Shown here: piece after piece, positions 1 through 6,206 of the stretch
Layout of the letters: each line of letters opens with the position of its first letter
Position numbering within the stretch: position 1 is the first letter of the stretch
DNA from: CAVYHX01 sp963768415
GTDB lineage: Bacteria; Pseudomonadota; Gammaproteobacteria; UBA9214
DNA: 11,109 bases
Direction of reading: 5' to 3'
Assembly (NCBI GenBank): GCA_963768415.1
Contig: CAVYHX010000009.1
Coordinates: forward strand, 1 to 11,109
The notes under the pieces: generated by a model
Seen by the model: only the letters and a program-made list of their open reading frames with translations
Databases searched by the model: none
Told to the model about the DNA's origin: nothing
Translations under genes and position numbers: made by a program

Positions 1-401
1 TTTTCATCTGCTGGAACAGTACCGTATTGCTAATGTCACTGTGCCGGCGCATTATCACGGCTCCATTGTGGCCGTCACGCTGGCCTATATGGGCGTCATT
101 TATCACTTGTTGCCGCTGCTTGGATTCAGGCGACCCGCAGGCAGGATGGTCGTGCTGCAACCCTGGATTTATGCAGGTGGCCAACTTCTGCATGTGATCG
201 GTCTGGCCTGGTCGGGTGGTTACGGGGTGCGCAGAAAGACCGCGGGCAGACGACCAGATCCTGGACAGAATGGAAGAGGTCGCCGGCATGGGCTTAATGG
301 GTCTGGGCGGCCTGATTGCCGTGATCGGTGGCGTCCTGTTCCTGGTGATCGTCTTTAAAGCGATGTGGCCGGGAAACAGGAGGCCTGTCGAGGTCTCCTG
401 A
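1..401 (+). CDS. Heme-copper oxidase-superfamily subunit I, C-terminal fragment (frame break)
   Basis: Only the last ~130 residues of a heme-copper oxidase subunit I are present; the gene starts before the window. Reading begins at base 2. The fragment has the helix-X metal-binding motif PAHYHGSIVAVTLAYMG, whose two histidines bind the active-site and low-spin hemes in this superfamily. Three further hydrophobic segments follow, with GGQLLHVIGLAWSGGYG between them. After about base 244 the frame changes; removing one G from the GGG at 244-246 joins KTA to ADDQILDRMEEVAGMGLMGLGG and leads to the TGA at 399-401. This is more likely a sequencing over-call than a mutation. It is a different protein from the subunit I at 6191-7867 (HYHGS here, HFHAT there). 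Whether it reduces O2 or NO cannot be decided, because helices VI-VII lie outside the window. It converges on a DUF420 gene, a family often found beside oxidase genes. Confidence 0.8.
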
Positions 402-407
402 TTTGCC

Positions 408-422
408 TGCAGCAGCGCTGCA
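408..422. repeat. Short hairpin between convergent genes
   Basis: TGCAGC-AGC-GCTGCA forms a perfect 6-bp stem with a 3-base loop in the 26-base gap between the convergent genes ending at 401 and 428. No T-run follows on either strand, so a bidirectional terminator is only a guess from its position. Confidence 0.3.
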
Positions 423-427
423 CCGGG

Positions 428-854
428 TCAGCCTGTGTAGATGTGAAATGCCATCAGGTAAATAATGACGCCGGTTATGGATACGTAAAGCCATATCGGC
501 AGCGTAAAGCGGGCAATGCGCCGGTGCCGGCTGGTGTTGCCCTTGCAGCGCGAGGCCGGCGGTGACCAAAACCAGTGGAAACAGCACGGCGGCGAGTATG
601 ACGTGTGATGCCAGCAGGGAAAAATAAACCGGGCGCACCATGCCGGTGCCGGCGAATGGAATATTGCCCACTTTCGCATGGTAGTACAGATAGAAGACCA
701 TGAAGACAGTGGATACAAGCAGGGCGGTAATCATGCAGGCGCGATGCGCTGTCGTATTTTTCCTCTTCACGAAGATATAACCCATGCTGACGAGTGTTGC
801 AGCCGTGGTATTCAGGATCGCGAGGAATGGCGGTATGGCGGGTATGAGTTCCAT
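428..854 (-). CDS. DUF420 family membrane protein (frame break)
   Basis: A predicted protein of about 141 residues with four hydrophobic helices, resembling the DUF420 family found in heme-copper oxidase gene clusters. Its role is not established; involvement in oxidase assembly or function is inferred from context. It starts at ATG 852-854 (MELIPAIPPFLAILNTTAA) and contains FVKRKNTTAHRACM and YYHAKVGNIPFAGTG. The frame breaks after GLALQG. Removing one G from the minus-strand GGG (CCC at 540-542) gives GLALQGNTSRHRRIARFTLP and continues through IWLYVSITGVIIYLMAFHIYTG to the stop at 428-430. No clear Shine-Dalgarno lies before the ATG. A TATACT hexamer sits about 12 bases upstream, which would put transcription very close to the start codon, but no good -35 accompanies it. 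The gene is convergent with the oxidase fragment and separated from the next minus-strand gene by the REP island. Confidence 0.75.
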
Positions 855-911
855 GGGCGGGTAGTATATTCAATTCATCGGGTATTAATCAGGGTTCACC
901 TGGTTAATTCA

Positions 912-942
912 TTATGCGCAGCGCAGCGCTGCAATCGCATAA
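912..942. repeat. Inverted repeat with nested palindrome
   Basis: TTATGCG at 912-918 and CGCATAA at 936-942 are a perfect 7-bp inverted repeat. Its loop contains the smaller palindrome GCAGCGCTGC. It lies upstream of DUF420 and next to the REP island. It could be a terminator, a protein-binding site or a decayed REP; the sequence does not decide between these. Confidence 0.35.
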
Positions 943-984
943 AAAGTAAGGCTCTTCCCCAAATCGAGTGGGCAGATTACCGCT

Positions 985-1034
985 GTAGGGCCGAATTCAC
1001 TTGTGCCCGGCGCTTTATCGGGTATTCGGCCAAC
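985..1034 (+). repeat. REP-like palindrome, expanded variant
   Basis: GTAGGGCCGAATTCA starts the unit as in its neighbours, but about 25 bases are inserted before the closing half ATTCGGCCAAC. The outer arms GGCCGAAT (989-996) and ATTCGGCC (1024-1031) still pair, and CCCG and CGGG can pair inside. The flank AGATTACCG before it recurs before the next unit, at 1043. Confidence 0.6.
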
Positions 1035-1053
1035 TCGCGTGAAGATTACCGTC

Positions 1054-1077
1054 GTAGGGCCGAATTCATTCGGCCAA
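1054..1077 (+). repeat. REP palindrome (GGCC variant)
   Basis: GTAGGG followed by the perfect inverted repeat GGCCGAAT-TC-ATTCGGCC. It is identical to the unit at 1329-1352. It lies 36 bases before the RAYT remnant and in the same orientation, as expected for a REP mobilised by a REP-associated transposase. Confidence 0.8.
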
Positions 1078-1112
1078 TCGCCATTATTACCATTGGAGAC
1101 AAGGAGGTCACC

Positions 1113-1226
1113 ATGTCCTGCGACGCATTGCACAGGGGGCGTCATTCCCTGCACCATCTAGTCTATTGCATCACTACGGTTACCCGCGGTCGTCATCCTT
1201 TGTTTACGGATAACGATGAGAGATGA
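1113..1226 (+). pseudogene. REP-associated tyrosine transposase (RAYT, TnpA_REP), N-terminal remnant
   Basis: An open frame of 37 codons opens with ATG 1113-1115 behind an ideal Shine-Dalgarno (AAGGAGGT at 1101-1108). MSCDALHRGRHSLHHLVYCI followed by TTVTRGRHPLFTD resembles the conserved amino end of RAYT (Y1_Tnp/IS200-like) proteins. Full-length members have roughly 150-200 residues. Here the frame stops at TGA 1224-1226 and runs directly into a REP unit, so the HUH histidines and catalytic tyrosine are absent. REP palindromes of the kind these enzymes act on lie on both sides. I read it as a truncated, inactive remnant left by internal deletion; an over-called base is less likely because no RAYT sequence follows in another frame before the REPs. 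Confidence 0.7.
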
Positions 1227-1230
1227 TGAT

Positions 1231-1267
1231 GAAATACCGCTGGTCGAATGAATTCGACCCTACAGGT
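1231..1267 (-). repeat. REP unit (GGTC variant), first direct copy
   Basis: The inverted repeat GGTCGAAT-GA-ATTCGACC followed by CTAC is the reverse-oriented form of the GTAGGG unit, with GGTC/GACC instead of GGCC. The whole 37-base unit, including GAAATACCGCT before and AGGT after it, recurs exactly at 1284-1320 (53-base period). Confidence 0.8.
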
Positions 1268-1283
1268 CTGATTCTATGACGGT

Positions 1284-1320
1284 GAAATACCGCTGGTCGA
1301 ATGAATTCGACCCTACAGGT
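1284..1320 (-). repeat. REP unit (GGTC variant), second direct copy
   Basis: An exact 37-base copy of the unit at 1231-1267, separated from it by 16 unrelated bases. Same orientation, so a recent local duplication or paired insertion is likely. Confidence 0.8.
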
Positions 1321-1328
1321 TTAATTGT

Positions 1329-1352
1329 GTAGGGCCGAATTCATTCGGCCAA
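1329..1352 (+). repeat. REP palindrome (GGCC variant)
   Basis: Identical over 24 bases to the unit at 1054-1077 and in the opposite orientation to the two GGTC units before it. With those it forms a mosaic (BIME-like) arrangement that closes the island. Positions 1353-1400 after it hold nothing recognisable. Confidence 0.8.
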
Positions 1353-1400
1353 CAACCTTGCCAGTAGAAGGCATGCGTCTCTCAATCAAGGGATGATCAA

Positions 1401-1419
1401 AACAATATCGTATTTTGTT
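1401..1419 (-). terminator. Possible AT-rich terminator hairpin of the minus-strand operon
   Basis: AACAATAT (1401-1408) and ATTTTGTT (1412-1419) pair with one mismatch around a 3-base loop. On the minus strand the hairpin ends in TTGTTTTGATC. It lies 17 bases past the last gene of the operon (stop 1436-1438). The stem is weak, so support is mainly positional. Confidence 0.3.
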
Positions 1420-1435
1420 ACGTGCCGCTGGCAGG

Positions 1436-1630
1436 CTATTTCTCCGTTTGAGTTTCACTGCGCCCATGATCTGTTTCGGCATTATTATGTGACTTGTCCT
1501 GCTGCTCCGGTTTTGATCCGGAGCTGCCGCCCAAAAGCACCTTGATCGCAACCCCGATGGTTATGAAAAAGGCGATCAGCAGAAACCACAAGCCCAGCAT
1601 ATTCAACAAGCCGCCACCTGTTTCCGGCAT
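1436..1630 (-). CDS. Small single-helix membrane protein, 64 residues, unrecognised
   Basis: ATG 1628-1630 is chosen because AGGAGG lies seven bases upstream; a longer form starting at 1648 would bury that site. The protein is MPETGGG, then one transmembrane helix at about residues 8-34 (LLNMLGLWFLLIAFFITIGV and on to KVLL), then a hydrophilic tail of ~30 residues rich in Ser, Glu, Asp and Gln and ending in Lys. I do not recognise a family. It begins 14 bases after the hemerythrin gene and is the last gene of the coupled group running from the cytochrome b/ferredoxin gene. This suggests a small accessory or anchoring subunit, but the function is unknown. Confidence 0.7.
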   Translation of the reverse strand: MPETGGGLLNMLGLWFLLIAFFITIGVAIKVLLGGSSGSKPEQQDKSHNNAETDHGRSETQTEK

Positions 1631-1644
1631 GACGTACCTCCTGT

Positions 1645-2037
1645 TCAACCCAGGTGTTTATGCAGCCGTGCATCCCGGGTCTTGAAATGATTGGTAAACC
1701 AGTGTTCGATACTCGCGGCGAACGCCTCGTCATTGTAATGGGCGTTCTCTTCATAGTCGTCCATGAGATCGCGCAATTCATCCAGCAGCACCTCGTGCTC
1801 TGCCTTGTGTTCTTTATAATGGTCATATTTGCGTTCGCGCATGATCTTTTCCTCGAGCGCGAAATGAGCCGACACATGGGCATAAATTTCGCCCAGGAAA
1901 TCCATTACGGTGATGCTGGCATCTTCACCGGACATGGCCTCGTATAATTTATTGATGAGCCCGATGAGTTCCCGGTGTTCGAGGTCGACATCGGGAATGC
2001 CGGTCGCATATGCATCTTTCCATTCAATCAGCACCAT
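1645..2037 (-). CDS. Bacteriohemerythrin
   Basis: A 130-residue single-domain hemerythrin, the usual length. All seven expected ligands of the di-iron site are visible: H21 (DLEHREL), H58 and E62 (HVSAHFALEEK), H77 and H81 (YKEHKAEHE), and H117 and D122 (NHFKTRD). Such proteins bind O2, and some bind NO, through a carboxylate-bridged di-iron centre. The start is ATG 2035-2037 (MVLIEWKDAYATGIPDVDLE), where homologues begin; the frame stays open upstream but that extension does not look like protein. The start codon lies inside the end of the preceding gene (14-base overlap), implying translational coupling. No signal peptide, so cytoplasmic. In an operon with a NorSY-like enzyme and redox carriers, an O2 or NO buffering role is a reasonable inference. 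Confidence 0.92.
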   Translation of the reverse strand: MVLIEWKDAYATGIPDVDLEHRELIGLINKLYEAMSGEDASITVMDFLGEIYAHVSAHFALEEKIMRERKYDHYKEHKAEHEVLLDELRDLMDDYEENAHYNDEAFAASIEHWFTNHFKTRDARLHKHLG

Positions 2038-2548
2038 GGGAACCTCGCAAAAACTGGAAGCCGCCCAGTTCCGGACGGAAATCGAGGACGAAATTCTGTT
2101 GTGGATGCAGCGTAATATCAGCTGCCTGTTCATAATCGAACCCGTCAGTGCGCCGGCTGTCGCGCAAACGTGCCACCAGCCGGTGCGTACCGGCAACGAC
2201 GGGAAACTTCTTGTAGGCGGTCGAGGCGCCGTCTCCCGCCAGTCCCGATGGGGGTAAGTTATCACGATAGAGTGTCTCGCCGTCCAGCTCGAGTTCGATC
2301 AGCAATGGCAGGCGTGCGCGCGGGCAATCGTTCGGCCGCCGCATATTGGGCGCTAATCGATTCAACTCATCCTGGCTGAGCCGCCGGCATTCCCTTATGT
2401 GTGCACCGGCGTGACTGAAGCTCAGCTTGATCTGTGCCTTGCCGGGATCGAGATGGGTATAGGCGGGTGACGTTGCAAAGTAGCCGATGCAGGCGGCAAA
2501 CAACACGTAGGCAAGCGCCTGCCCCGTGTACTGGAGTAAGCGGGTCAT
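2024..2548 (-). CDS. Membrane-anchored periplasmic protein, 174 residues, unrecognised
   Basis: ATG 2546-2548 overlaps the stop of the preceding gene in an ATGA junction, so the two are translationally coupled. The amino end (MTRLLQYTGQALAYVLFAAC and on to IGYFAT) is a signal anchor at about residues 8-26. The remaining ~145 residues are hydrophilic with alternating strands such as LPLLIELELDGETLYRDN, THRLVARLRDS and QNFVLDFRPE, suggesting a beta-sandwich domain in the periplasm. Apart from a cysteine in the anchor there are two (ECRRL, NDCPR), which could form a disulfide. No heme or Fe-S motif is present. The gene ends within the hemerythrin start. Function unknown; its fixed place between the FlpD-like and hemerythrin genes suggests it is part of the same unit. 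Confidence 0.75.
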   Translation of the reverse strand: MTRLLQYTGQALAYVLFAACIGYFATSPAYTHLDPGKAQIKLSFSHAGAHIRECRRLSQDELNRLAPNMRRPNDCPRARLPLLIELELDGETLYRDNLPPSGLAGDGASTAYKKFPVVAGTHRLVARLRDSRRTDGFDYEQAADITLHPQQNFVLDFRPELGGFQFLRGSHGAD

Positions 2549-2985
2549 GTTTCACCACCCTCCCCGGGTTGCTGTGCGGCTGACTCGCGCTGGCGCCGCG
2601 TGAAGGCCGGCAGCTTTCCGAGTTCATCCCGGAATGCGGCGATGGCAGCGCCCAGTTGCCGGTTGTGTGTCAGTCCGGCCCAGAACACCCGGACGCGAGC
2701 GCGCGGTACGCGCTCGCGCAGATAGGGGTCACGCGTACCGGCGACCCGCTGTTTCACCCATTTGACGCCCAGCCGGTTATGGCAGTTTCCATCCCTGCAG
2801 CCGGTCAGGAAAACTCCATCCACGTGATGCCGCGTGATAAGAAAATCAATGTAGGAGGGCGGCAACATACCGATGCACTGCAGCTCCTGGACGGCAACGC
2901 CGGGTCCTTCGAGCCGTTTCAGGTCGGGACCGTTTTTGCAGCCGAACACGATGACGCGCGCAGCCCCGCTCAACCCGGCTGTCAC
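2545..2985 (-). CDS. MvhD/FlpD-like iron-sulfur protein (hydrogenase delta subunit family)
   Basis: A 146-residue protein of the family of the methyl-viologen-reducing hydrogenase delta subunit (MvhD/FrhD/FlpD). Family members carry a [2Fe-2S] cluster and pass electrons between redox modules such as hydrogenase and heterodisulfide reductase. Visible cysteines: C16 (VIVFGCKNG), C37 (LQCIGMLPPSY), and C63 and C68 (LTGCRDGNCHNRLG); the last matches the family GCxxGxCH signature. The second cysteine of the usual amino-terminal CxxC pair is missing. The GTG start at 2983-2985 overlaps the stop of the cytochrome b/ferredoxin gene (GTGA), and the end overlaps the next start (ATGA). No HdrA or hydrogenase gene is in the window, so its partner is probably the ferredoxin domain encoded just upstream. 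The family call is good; the role is inferred. Confidence 0.8.
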   Translation of the reverse strand: MTAGLSGAARVIVFGCKNGPDLKRLEGPGVAVQELQCIGMLPPSYIDFLITRHHVDGVFLTGCRDGNCHNRLGVKWVKQRVAGTRDPYLRERVPRARVRVFWAGLTHNRQLGAAIAAFRDELGKLPAFTRRQRESAAQQPGEGGET

Positions 2986-4121
2986 GGCCGGGAACTGTCA
3001 CGCAATGCCTGCATGCTCTGGTCCGGCAGATCGATGCCGGGTATCAGTTCGGAGGTGCGCCGGAAGGGGGTGGATGTCGGGCAGGCACCTGCGCAGATTC
3101 CGCAGCTGGTGCAGTAGTCATTCCGGACAACGGCCTCTTCTGAAAATCCGCTGTCATCGGTGCGTGGTTGCAGGATCACGGCGTTGAAGGGGCAGTCATC
3201 CACGCAGCGGCCACAGCCGTTGCAGTTGTCCAGACTGACAACGGCCGGCGCCAGGCGGCGCTGCGGCGGCAGCCAGGGCAGCAGTAACAGCAACAGTGTG
3301 GCACCGCCGGCGATTGCCCACATGGTCAGTCCGGGCAGCCGGTCGAGAAACGGGTATGCGACCAGGTAGAACCAGTCGAAGTTGATGGTCGTCGGCACGC
3401 TGTCGAGGTCGGCCGGGGCCTGGCTGAGGGCGGGTTTGATGAAGGACAGCACCAGCATGCTCCCCAGGGTGCCGATAGCGAGTCCGCGTGGCGGATTTAC
3501 CGCAGTGCTGCTCTGCCGCTGAATGTGGACCCACATGACCAGCAGCATGATCAGCGGCACGGCAATATGGATGAACACCATGAGCGTAAAGAAACGGCCG
3601 CTCAGGGTCTCGGCATTCAGGAAGTTGCGTGCGATCGCCTGCCCGAAGATACCCAGAGAGTCGAGCCATTCCGTGGTGGCGATGGCAATGTACTGCGCCA
3701 GCACGTCCCAGACCATCCAGTAGCCGCTGATGCCGCAGGCGAATACCAGCCACAACAGCGGGACTCCGGTAAACCAGGAAAACCAGCGCGCACCGCGGTA
3801 GCGGTCCATGACGTACTCGCGCACCAGGTGCAGCATCATGACAATGATCAGGGCATCGGAGGCGTAGCGGTGCAGGCTGCGCATCACGCCGCCGGCATAC
3901 CACTGCACATGGGTGATGTATTCCAGTGATTCGTAGGCCTGGTGTATGCCGGTGTCGAAGAAGATATACAGGTAGATGCCGCTGACGATGACGATCCAGT
4001 AGCAAAACCAGCCCAGTGCGCCCAGGTAATGCATGGGATTCCACGCCGGGCTGAAGGCCCGGTCGAACAGGTTTTCGACAGACTCAAACGCAGTCCTTGC
4101 GAGGGTGCGCACAGTGCTCAT
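2982..4121 (-). CDS. Cytochrome b (b6-type N-terminal domain) fused to a 2[4Fe-4S] ferredoxin domain
   Basis: A 379-residue membrane redox protein. Residues ~30-205 form a cytochrome b/b6 amino-terminal domain. Both heme-ligand pairs have the expected H-x13-H spacing: H84/H98 (SLHRYASDALIIVMMLH) and H185/H199 (HIAVPLIMLLVMWVH), so two stacked b hemes are expected. More hydrophobic segments follow at ~212-228 and ~266-284. The carboxyl end has two full [4Fe-4S] motifs: C300/C303/C306/C310 (CNGCGRCVDDCP) and C337/C340/C343/C347 (CTSCGICAGACP). No Rieske protein or subunit IV is encoded nearby, so this is not an ordinary bc complex. It probably links the quinone pool to soluble Fe-S carriers, such as the FlpD-like protein whose start overlaps its stop. 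ATG 4119-4121 follows the SCO gene by 76 bases. The architecture is clear; direction of electron flow and partners are unknown. Confidence 0.9.
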   Translation of the reverse strand: MSTVRTLARTAFESVENLFDRAFSPAWNPMHYLGALGWFCYWIVIVSGIYLYIFFDTGIHQAYESLEYITHVQWYAGGVMRSLHRYASDALIIVMMLHLVREYVMDRYRGARWFSWFTGVPLLWLVFACGISGYWMVWDVLAQYIAIATTEWLDSLGIFGQAIARNFLNAETLSGRFFTLMVFIHIAVPLIMLLVMWVHIQRQSSTAVNPPRGLAIGTLGSMLVLSFIKPALSQAPADLDSVPTTINFDWFYLVAYPFLDRLPGLTMWAIAGGATLLLLLLPWLPPQRRLAPAVVSLDNCNGCGRCVDDCPFNAVILQPRTDDSGFSEEAVVRNDYCTSCGICAGACPTSTPFRRTSELIPGIDLPDQSMQALRDSSRP

Positions 4122-4197
4122 CTATTCTCGTGCTCCATGGGACGTTACCTTCACTACCGCCGGGTACGCAGCGCGCACCCGCATGCCGGGCCGGTTA

Positions 4198-5103
4198 TTA
4201 TGCCGCCTTTCCGGTCGGTGTGGATTTGCGCCAGGCACGGACTATGAATGTTGCAATACCACCCAGTACGAACAGACCGATGCCGAAGGAGATAAAGGGT
4301 GAATAGTCGAATTGATACAGGCCGGTGGCGGGGTCATATACGGTACAAAACAGTTTGATGTTGTTGATCCAGCCCGCAACCGGTGTCGCTGCGACCTGTT
4401 TTCCCCATAACAGTTCCTTGAGCGGTTCCACCAGGGCGGGTGGCTCGGGTGCCATGCCGTATATCTGCCGGTAGACCTTGCCTTCGCCATCGAGCAGGGT
4501 GGCCTGGATCATGTGATCGAAACCCTTGGCCGTGCTGAAATAACTGAAGCCGATATCCCCGGCCAGGCGTTCCATGGTGTCGGCGCTGGCGCTGAGGAAA
4601 TGCCAGTCCGCGCTGTCGAGACCGCGCTTTTTGGCAAACAGGCGCATTCGGTCGGGCGTGTCGTTGCGGGTATCGAAGCCGATGGTGAGGACAGAAAAGC
4701 TGTCATCGCCAATTGCCGCGCGGGCGATTTTCACGATGCGCGCCAGGTCGGTCGTCAGTGTCGGGCAGATGTGATAGCAGCTGGTGTAGATCAGGCTGAT
4801 CAGTACCGGCTTGCCGCGCAGTGACTCCAGGGTGATGGTTTGGCCGCTGCCATCGAGAAAGGCGTACGCGCCGACCGTCTGGCCGACGGCTGCCTGGCTT
4901 TTTGCCAGGGCCGCCTTTTCATCATAATCCGGGCCCTTGTCATGTGCATGCTGGTTAACGTTAGGGTCATGCTCCATAACAGGTTCCAGTGCAGCGGGTT
5001 CATGCCCATGTCCGGCAGCGGCGCCGGCGCTGCCGAGAAAGAGCATGCCCGTGATCAACAGCAGGGCGTTGAGTGAAATTTTACGAGTTGTCATGCGCAA
5101 CAT
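4198..5103 (-). CDS. senC: SCO1/SenC family copper chaperone, long form
   Basis: A 301-residue SCO-family protein with a thioredoxin-like fold that delivers copper to the CuA site of heme-copper enzymes. The copper ligands are present: C109 and C113 (TSCYHICPT) and H197 (GFDHMIQATLLDG). The amino end has a signal peptide or anchor (residues ~9-30), then a His-rich stretch (HGHEP, EHDPNVNQHAHDKG) that may also bind copper. Unlike short SCO proteins it has a carboxyl extension (NNIKLFCTVYDPATGLYQFD) and a transmembrane helix at ~270-290. ATG 5101-5103 and ATG 5092-5094 are both possible starts; neither has a strong ribosome site. Its client is presumably the NorY-like CuA subunit upstream, matching the norSY-senC arrangement. 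A gap of 196 bases separates it from ctaB; I see no convincing promoter or terminator there. Confidence 0.92.
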   Translation of the reverse strand: MLRMTTRKISLNALLLITGMLFLGSAGAAAGHGHEPAALEPVMEHDPNVNQHAHDKGPDYDEKAALAKSQAAVGQTVGAYAFLDGSGQTITLESLRGKPVLISLIYTSCYHICPTLTTDLARIVKIARAAIGDDSFSVLTIGFDTRNDTPDRMRLFAKKRGLDSADWHFLSASADTMERLAGDIGFSYFSTAKGFDHMIQATLLDGEGKVYRQIYGMAPEPPALVEPLKELLWGKQVAATPVAGWINNIKLFCTVYDPATGLYQFDYSPFISFGIGLFVLGGIATFIVRAWRKSTPTGKAA

Positions 5104-5299
5104 TTATAGTCAGTCCGGGTTGTGTAGTCGTAATTTGAATGTGATGTTCTTGCTGACGGGCACACTACACCTTGCCCATCCTGCGAGATTCGGTTTGGCG
5201 GGAATGCAGGCTGGGCAAAGGAGCGGTAGCGTCGTCCCCAGCAGTCTGGCAATAATCCAGGTGCGCACGCAGCGCCGCATCCATCCAGTGTGTTTATAG

Positions 5300-6206
5300 T
5301 TACCGGATCAGCCACGCATCCAGCATGGTTGCTGCCAGCAGCAGGCTCAGTTGCAGCAGCGAAGCATGAAAATTGGTCATGGCCGCAGCGGGGCCGGGGT
5401 TGCGCATCAGTTGAATACTGGTCCATAAAAACCAGCCACCACCGGCCGCGGCGCCGAGCAGGTAGATCCAGCCCAGGCCGAAGAGGACCGGCACCAGTGA
5501 CAGGCCGACCAGTAACACGGTATGCACCAGGATAATACGGGCCGCGGTTGTCGCACTGACGACGACCGGCAGCATGGGCACGCCGGCAGCGGCGTAATCC
5601 TCCCGGTACTTGAACGCCAGGCTCCAGAAATGCGGCGGCGTCCACAGGAACAGCACCACGGCAAGGATCACCGGGGCGGGTGCCAGACCGGGATCCACCG
5701 CGGCGGCCCCGGCCAGTACGGCGAAGCTGCCCGGCGAGTCCGCCGATGACAATATTCATCCAGGTACGCCGTTTCAGCCATACGGTATAGACCACGCCGT
5801 AGAAAAAGGCGCCGAGGAACACGAACAGGGCGGCGAGGGCATTGGTGGCCAGTGTGGCCGCGGTGACGCTGAGGGCGAGCAACAGGATAATCCCGGTCAA
5901 CCAGTAGCCGTTGGCACGGAAGCGCCCGGTGACGAACGGCCGGTTGCGGGTGCGCTGCATCCGTGCGTCGAGCCCGCGCTCGACGTACATGTTGAAGGCG
6001 CCGGCACTGGCCGAGGACAACAGGACGGCCAGTGCCAGGATCGCGATCTGTCCGGCACCCGGCCCCGCACCCGGGGTGACCGCCACGCCCGCCAGGGCCG
6101 TCAGCATGATGGCCATCCCGATGCGGACCTTGAATACCGAGTAGACGAGCGCCAGGGTCTCCTTCACCGGGCTGCCGGCTGCCTCCCGGATTACCTGAGT
6201 GGCCAT
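5300..6206 (-). CDS. ctaB: Heme O synthase (protoheme IX farnesyltransferase), frame break
   Basis: An inner-membrane UbiA-family prenyltransferase that adds a farnesyl group to protoheme to make heme O. After correction it has ~301 residues, normal for the family, with about nine helices. Visible motifs: the prenyl-diphosphate site N72-D80 (FNMYVERGLDARMQRTRNRP, with Glu76 where Asp is usual), WMNIVIGGLAGSFAVLAGAA, and LFLWTPPHFWSLAFKYREDY. The frame breaks after GGLAG; removing one G from the minus-strand GGG (CCC at 5730-5732) gives GSFAVLAGAAAVDPG and runs to the stop at 5300-5302. Without correction the first half would run on to about 5091 as unrelated protein. The start ATG 6204-6206 overlaps the end of norS by 16 bases. 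No ctaA is present, so the enzyme next door may use heme O rather than heme A. Confidence 0.92.

Noticed and set aside
678..1226. 182-codon plus-strand frame ending at the RAYT stop
   Set aside because: Most of it is antisense to DUF420 and runs through REPs; only the last 37 codons, behind a perfect ribosome site, resemble a protein family.
1231..1320. CRISPR-like direct repeats with a 53-base period
   Set aside because: There are only two copies with a 16-base spacer, and each repeat is a REP palindrome in a REP/RAYT island; no cas genes are present.
3196..4044. Long open frame of 282 codons on the minus strand
   Set aside because: It lies inside the cytochrome b/ferredoxin gene in another frame and has the Arg/Pro/His-rich composition of a GC-rich shadow frame; the overlapping frame has all heme and Fe-S ligands.
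5091..5740. Extended carboxyl end of CtaB in its first frame, running past ctaB to 5091
   Set aside because: The residues after GGLAG are unlike CtaB, while the neighbouring frame continues CtaB motifs exactly; it is a product of the one-base over-call.
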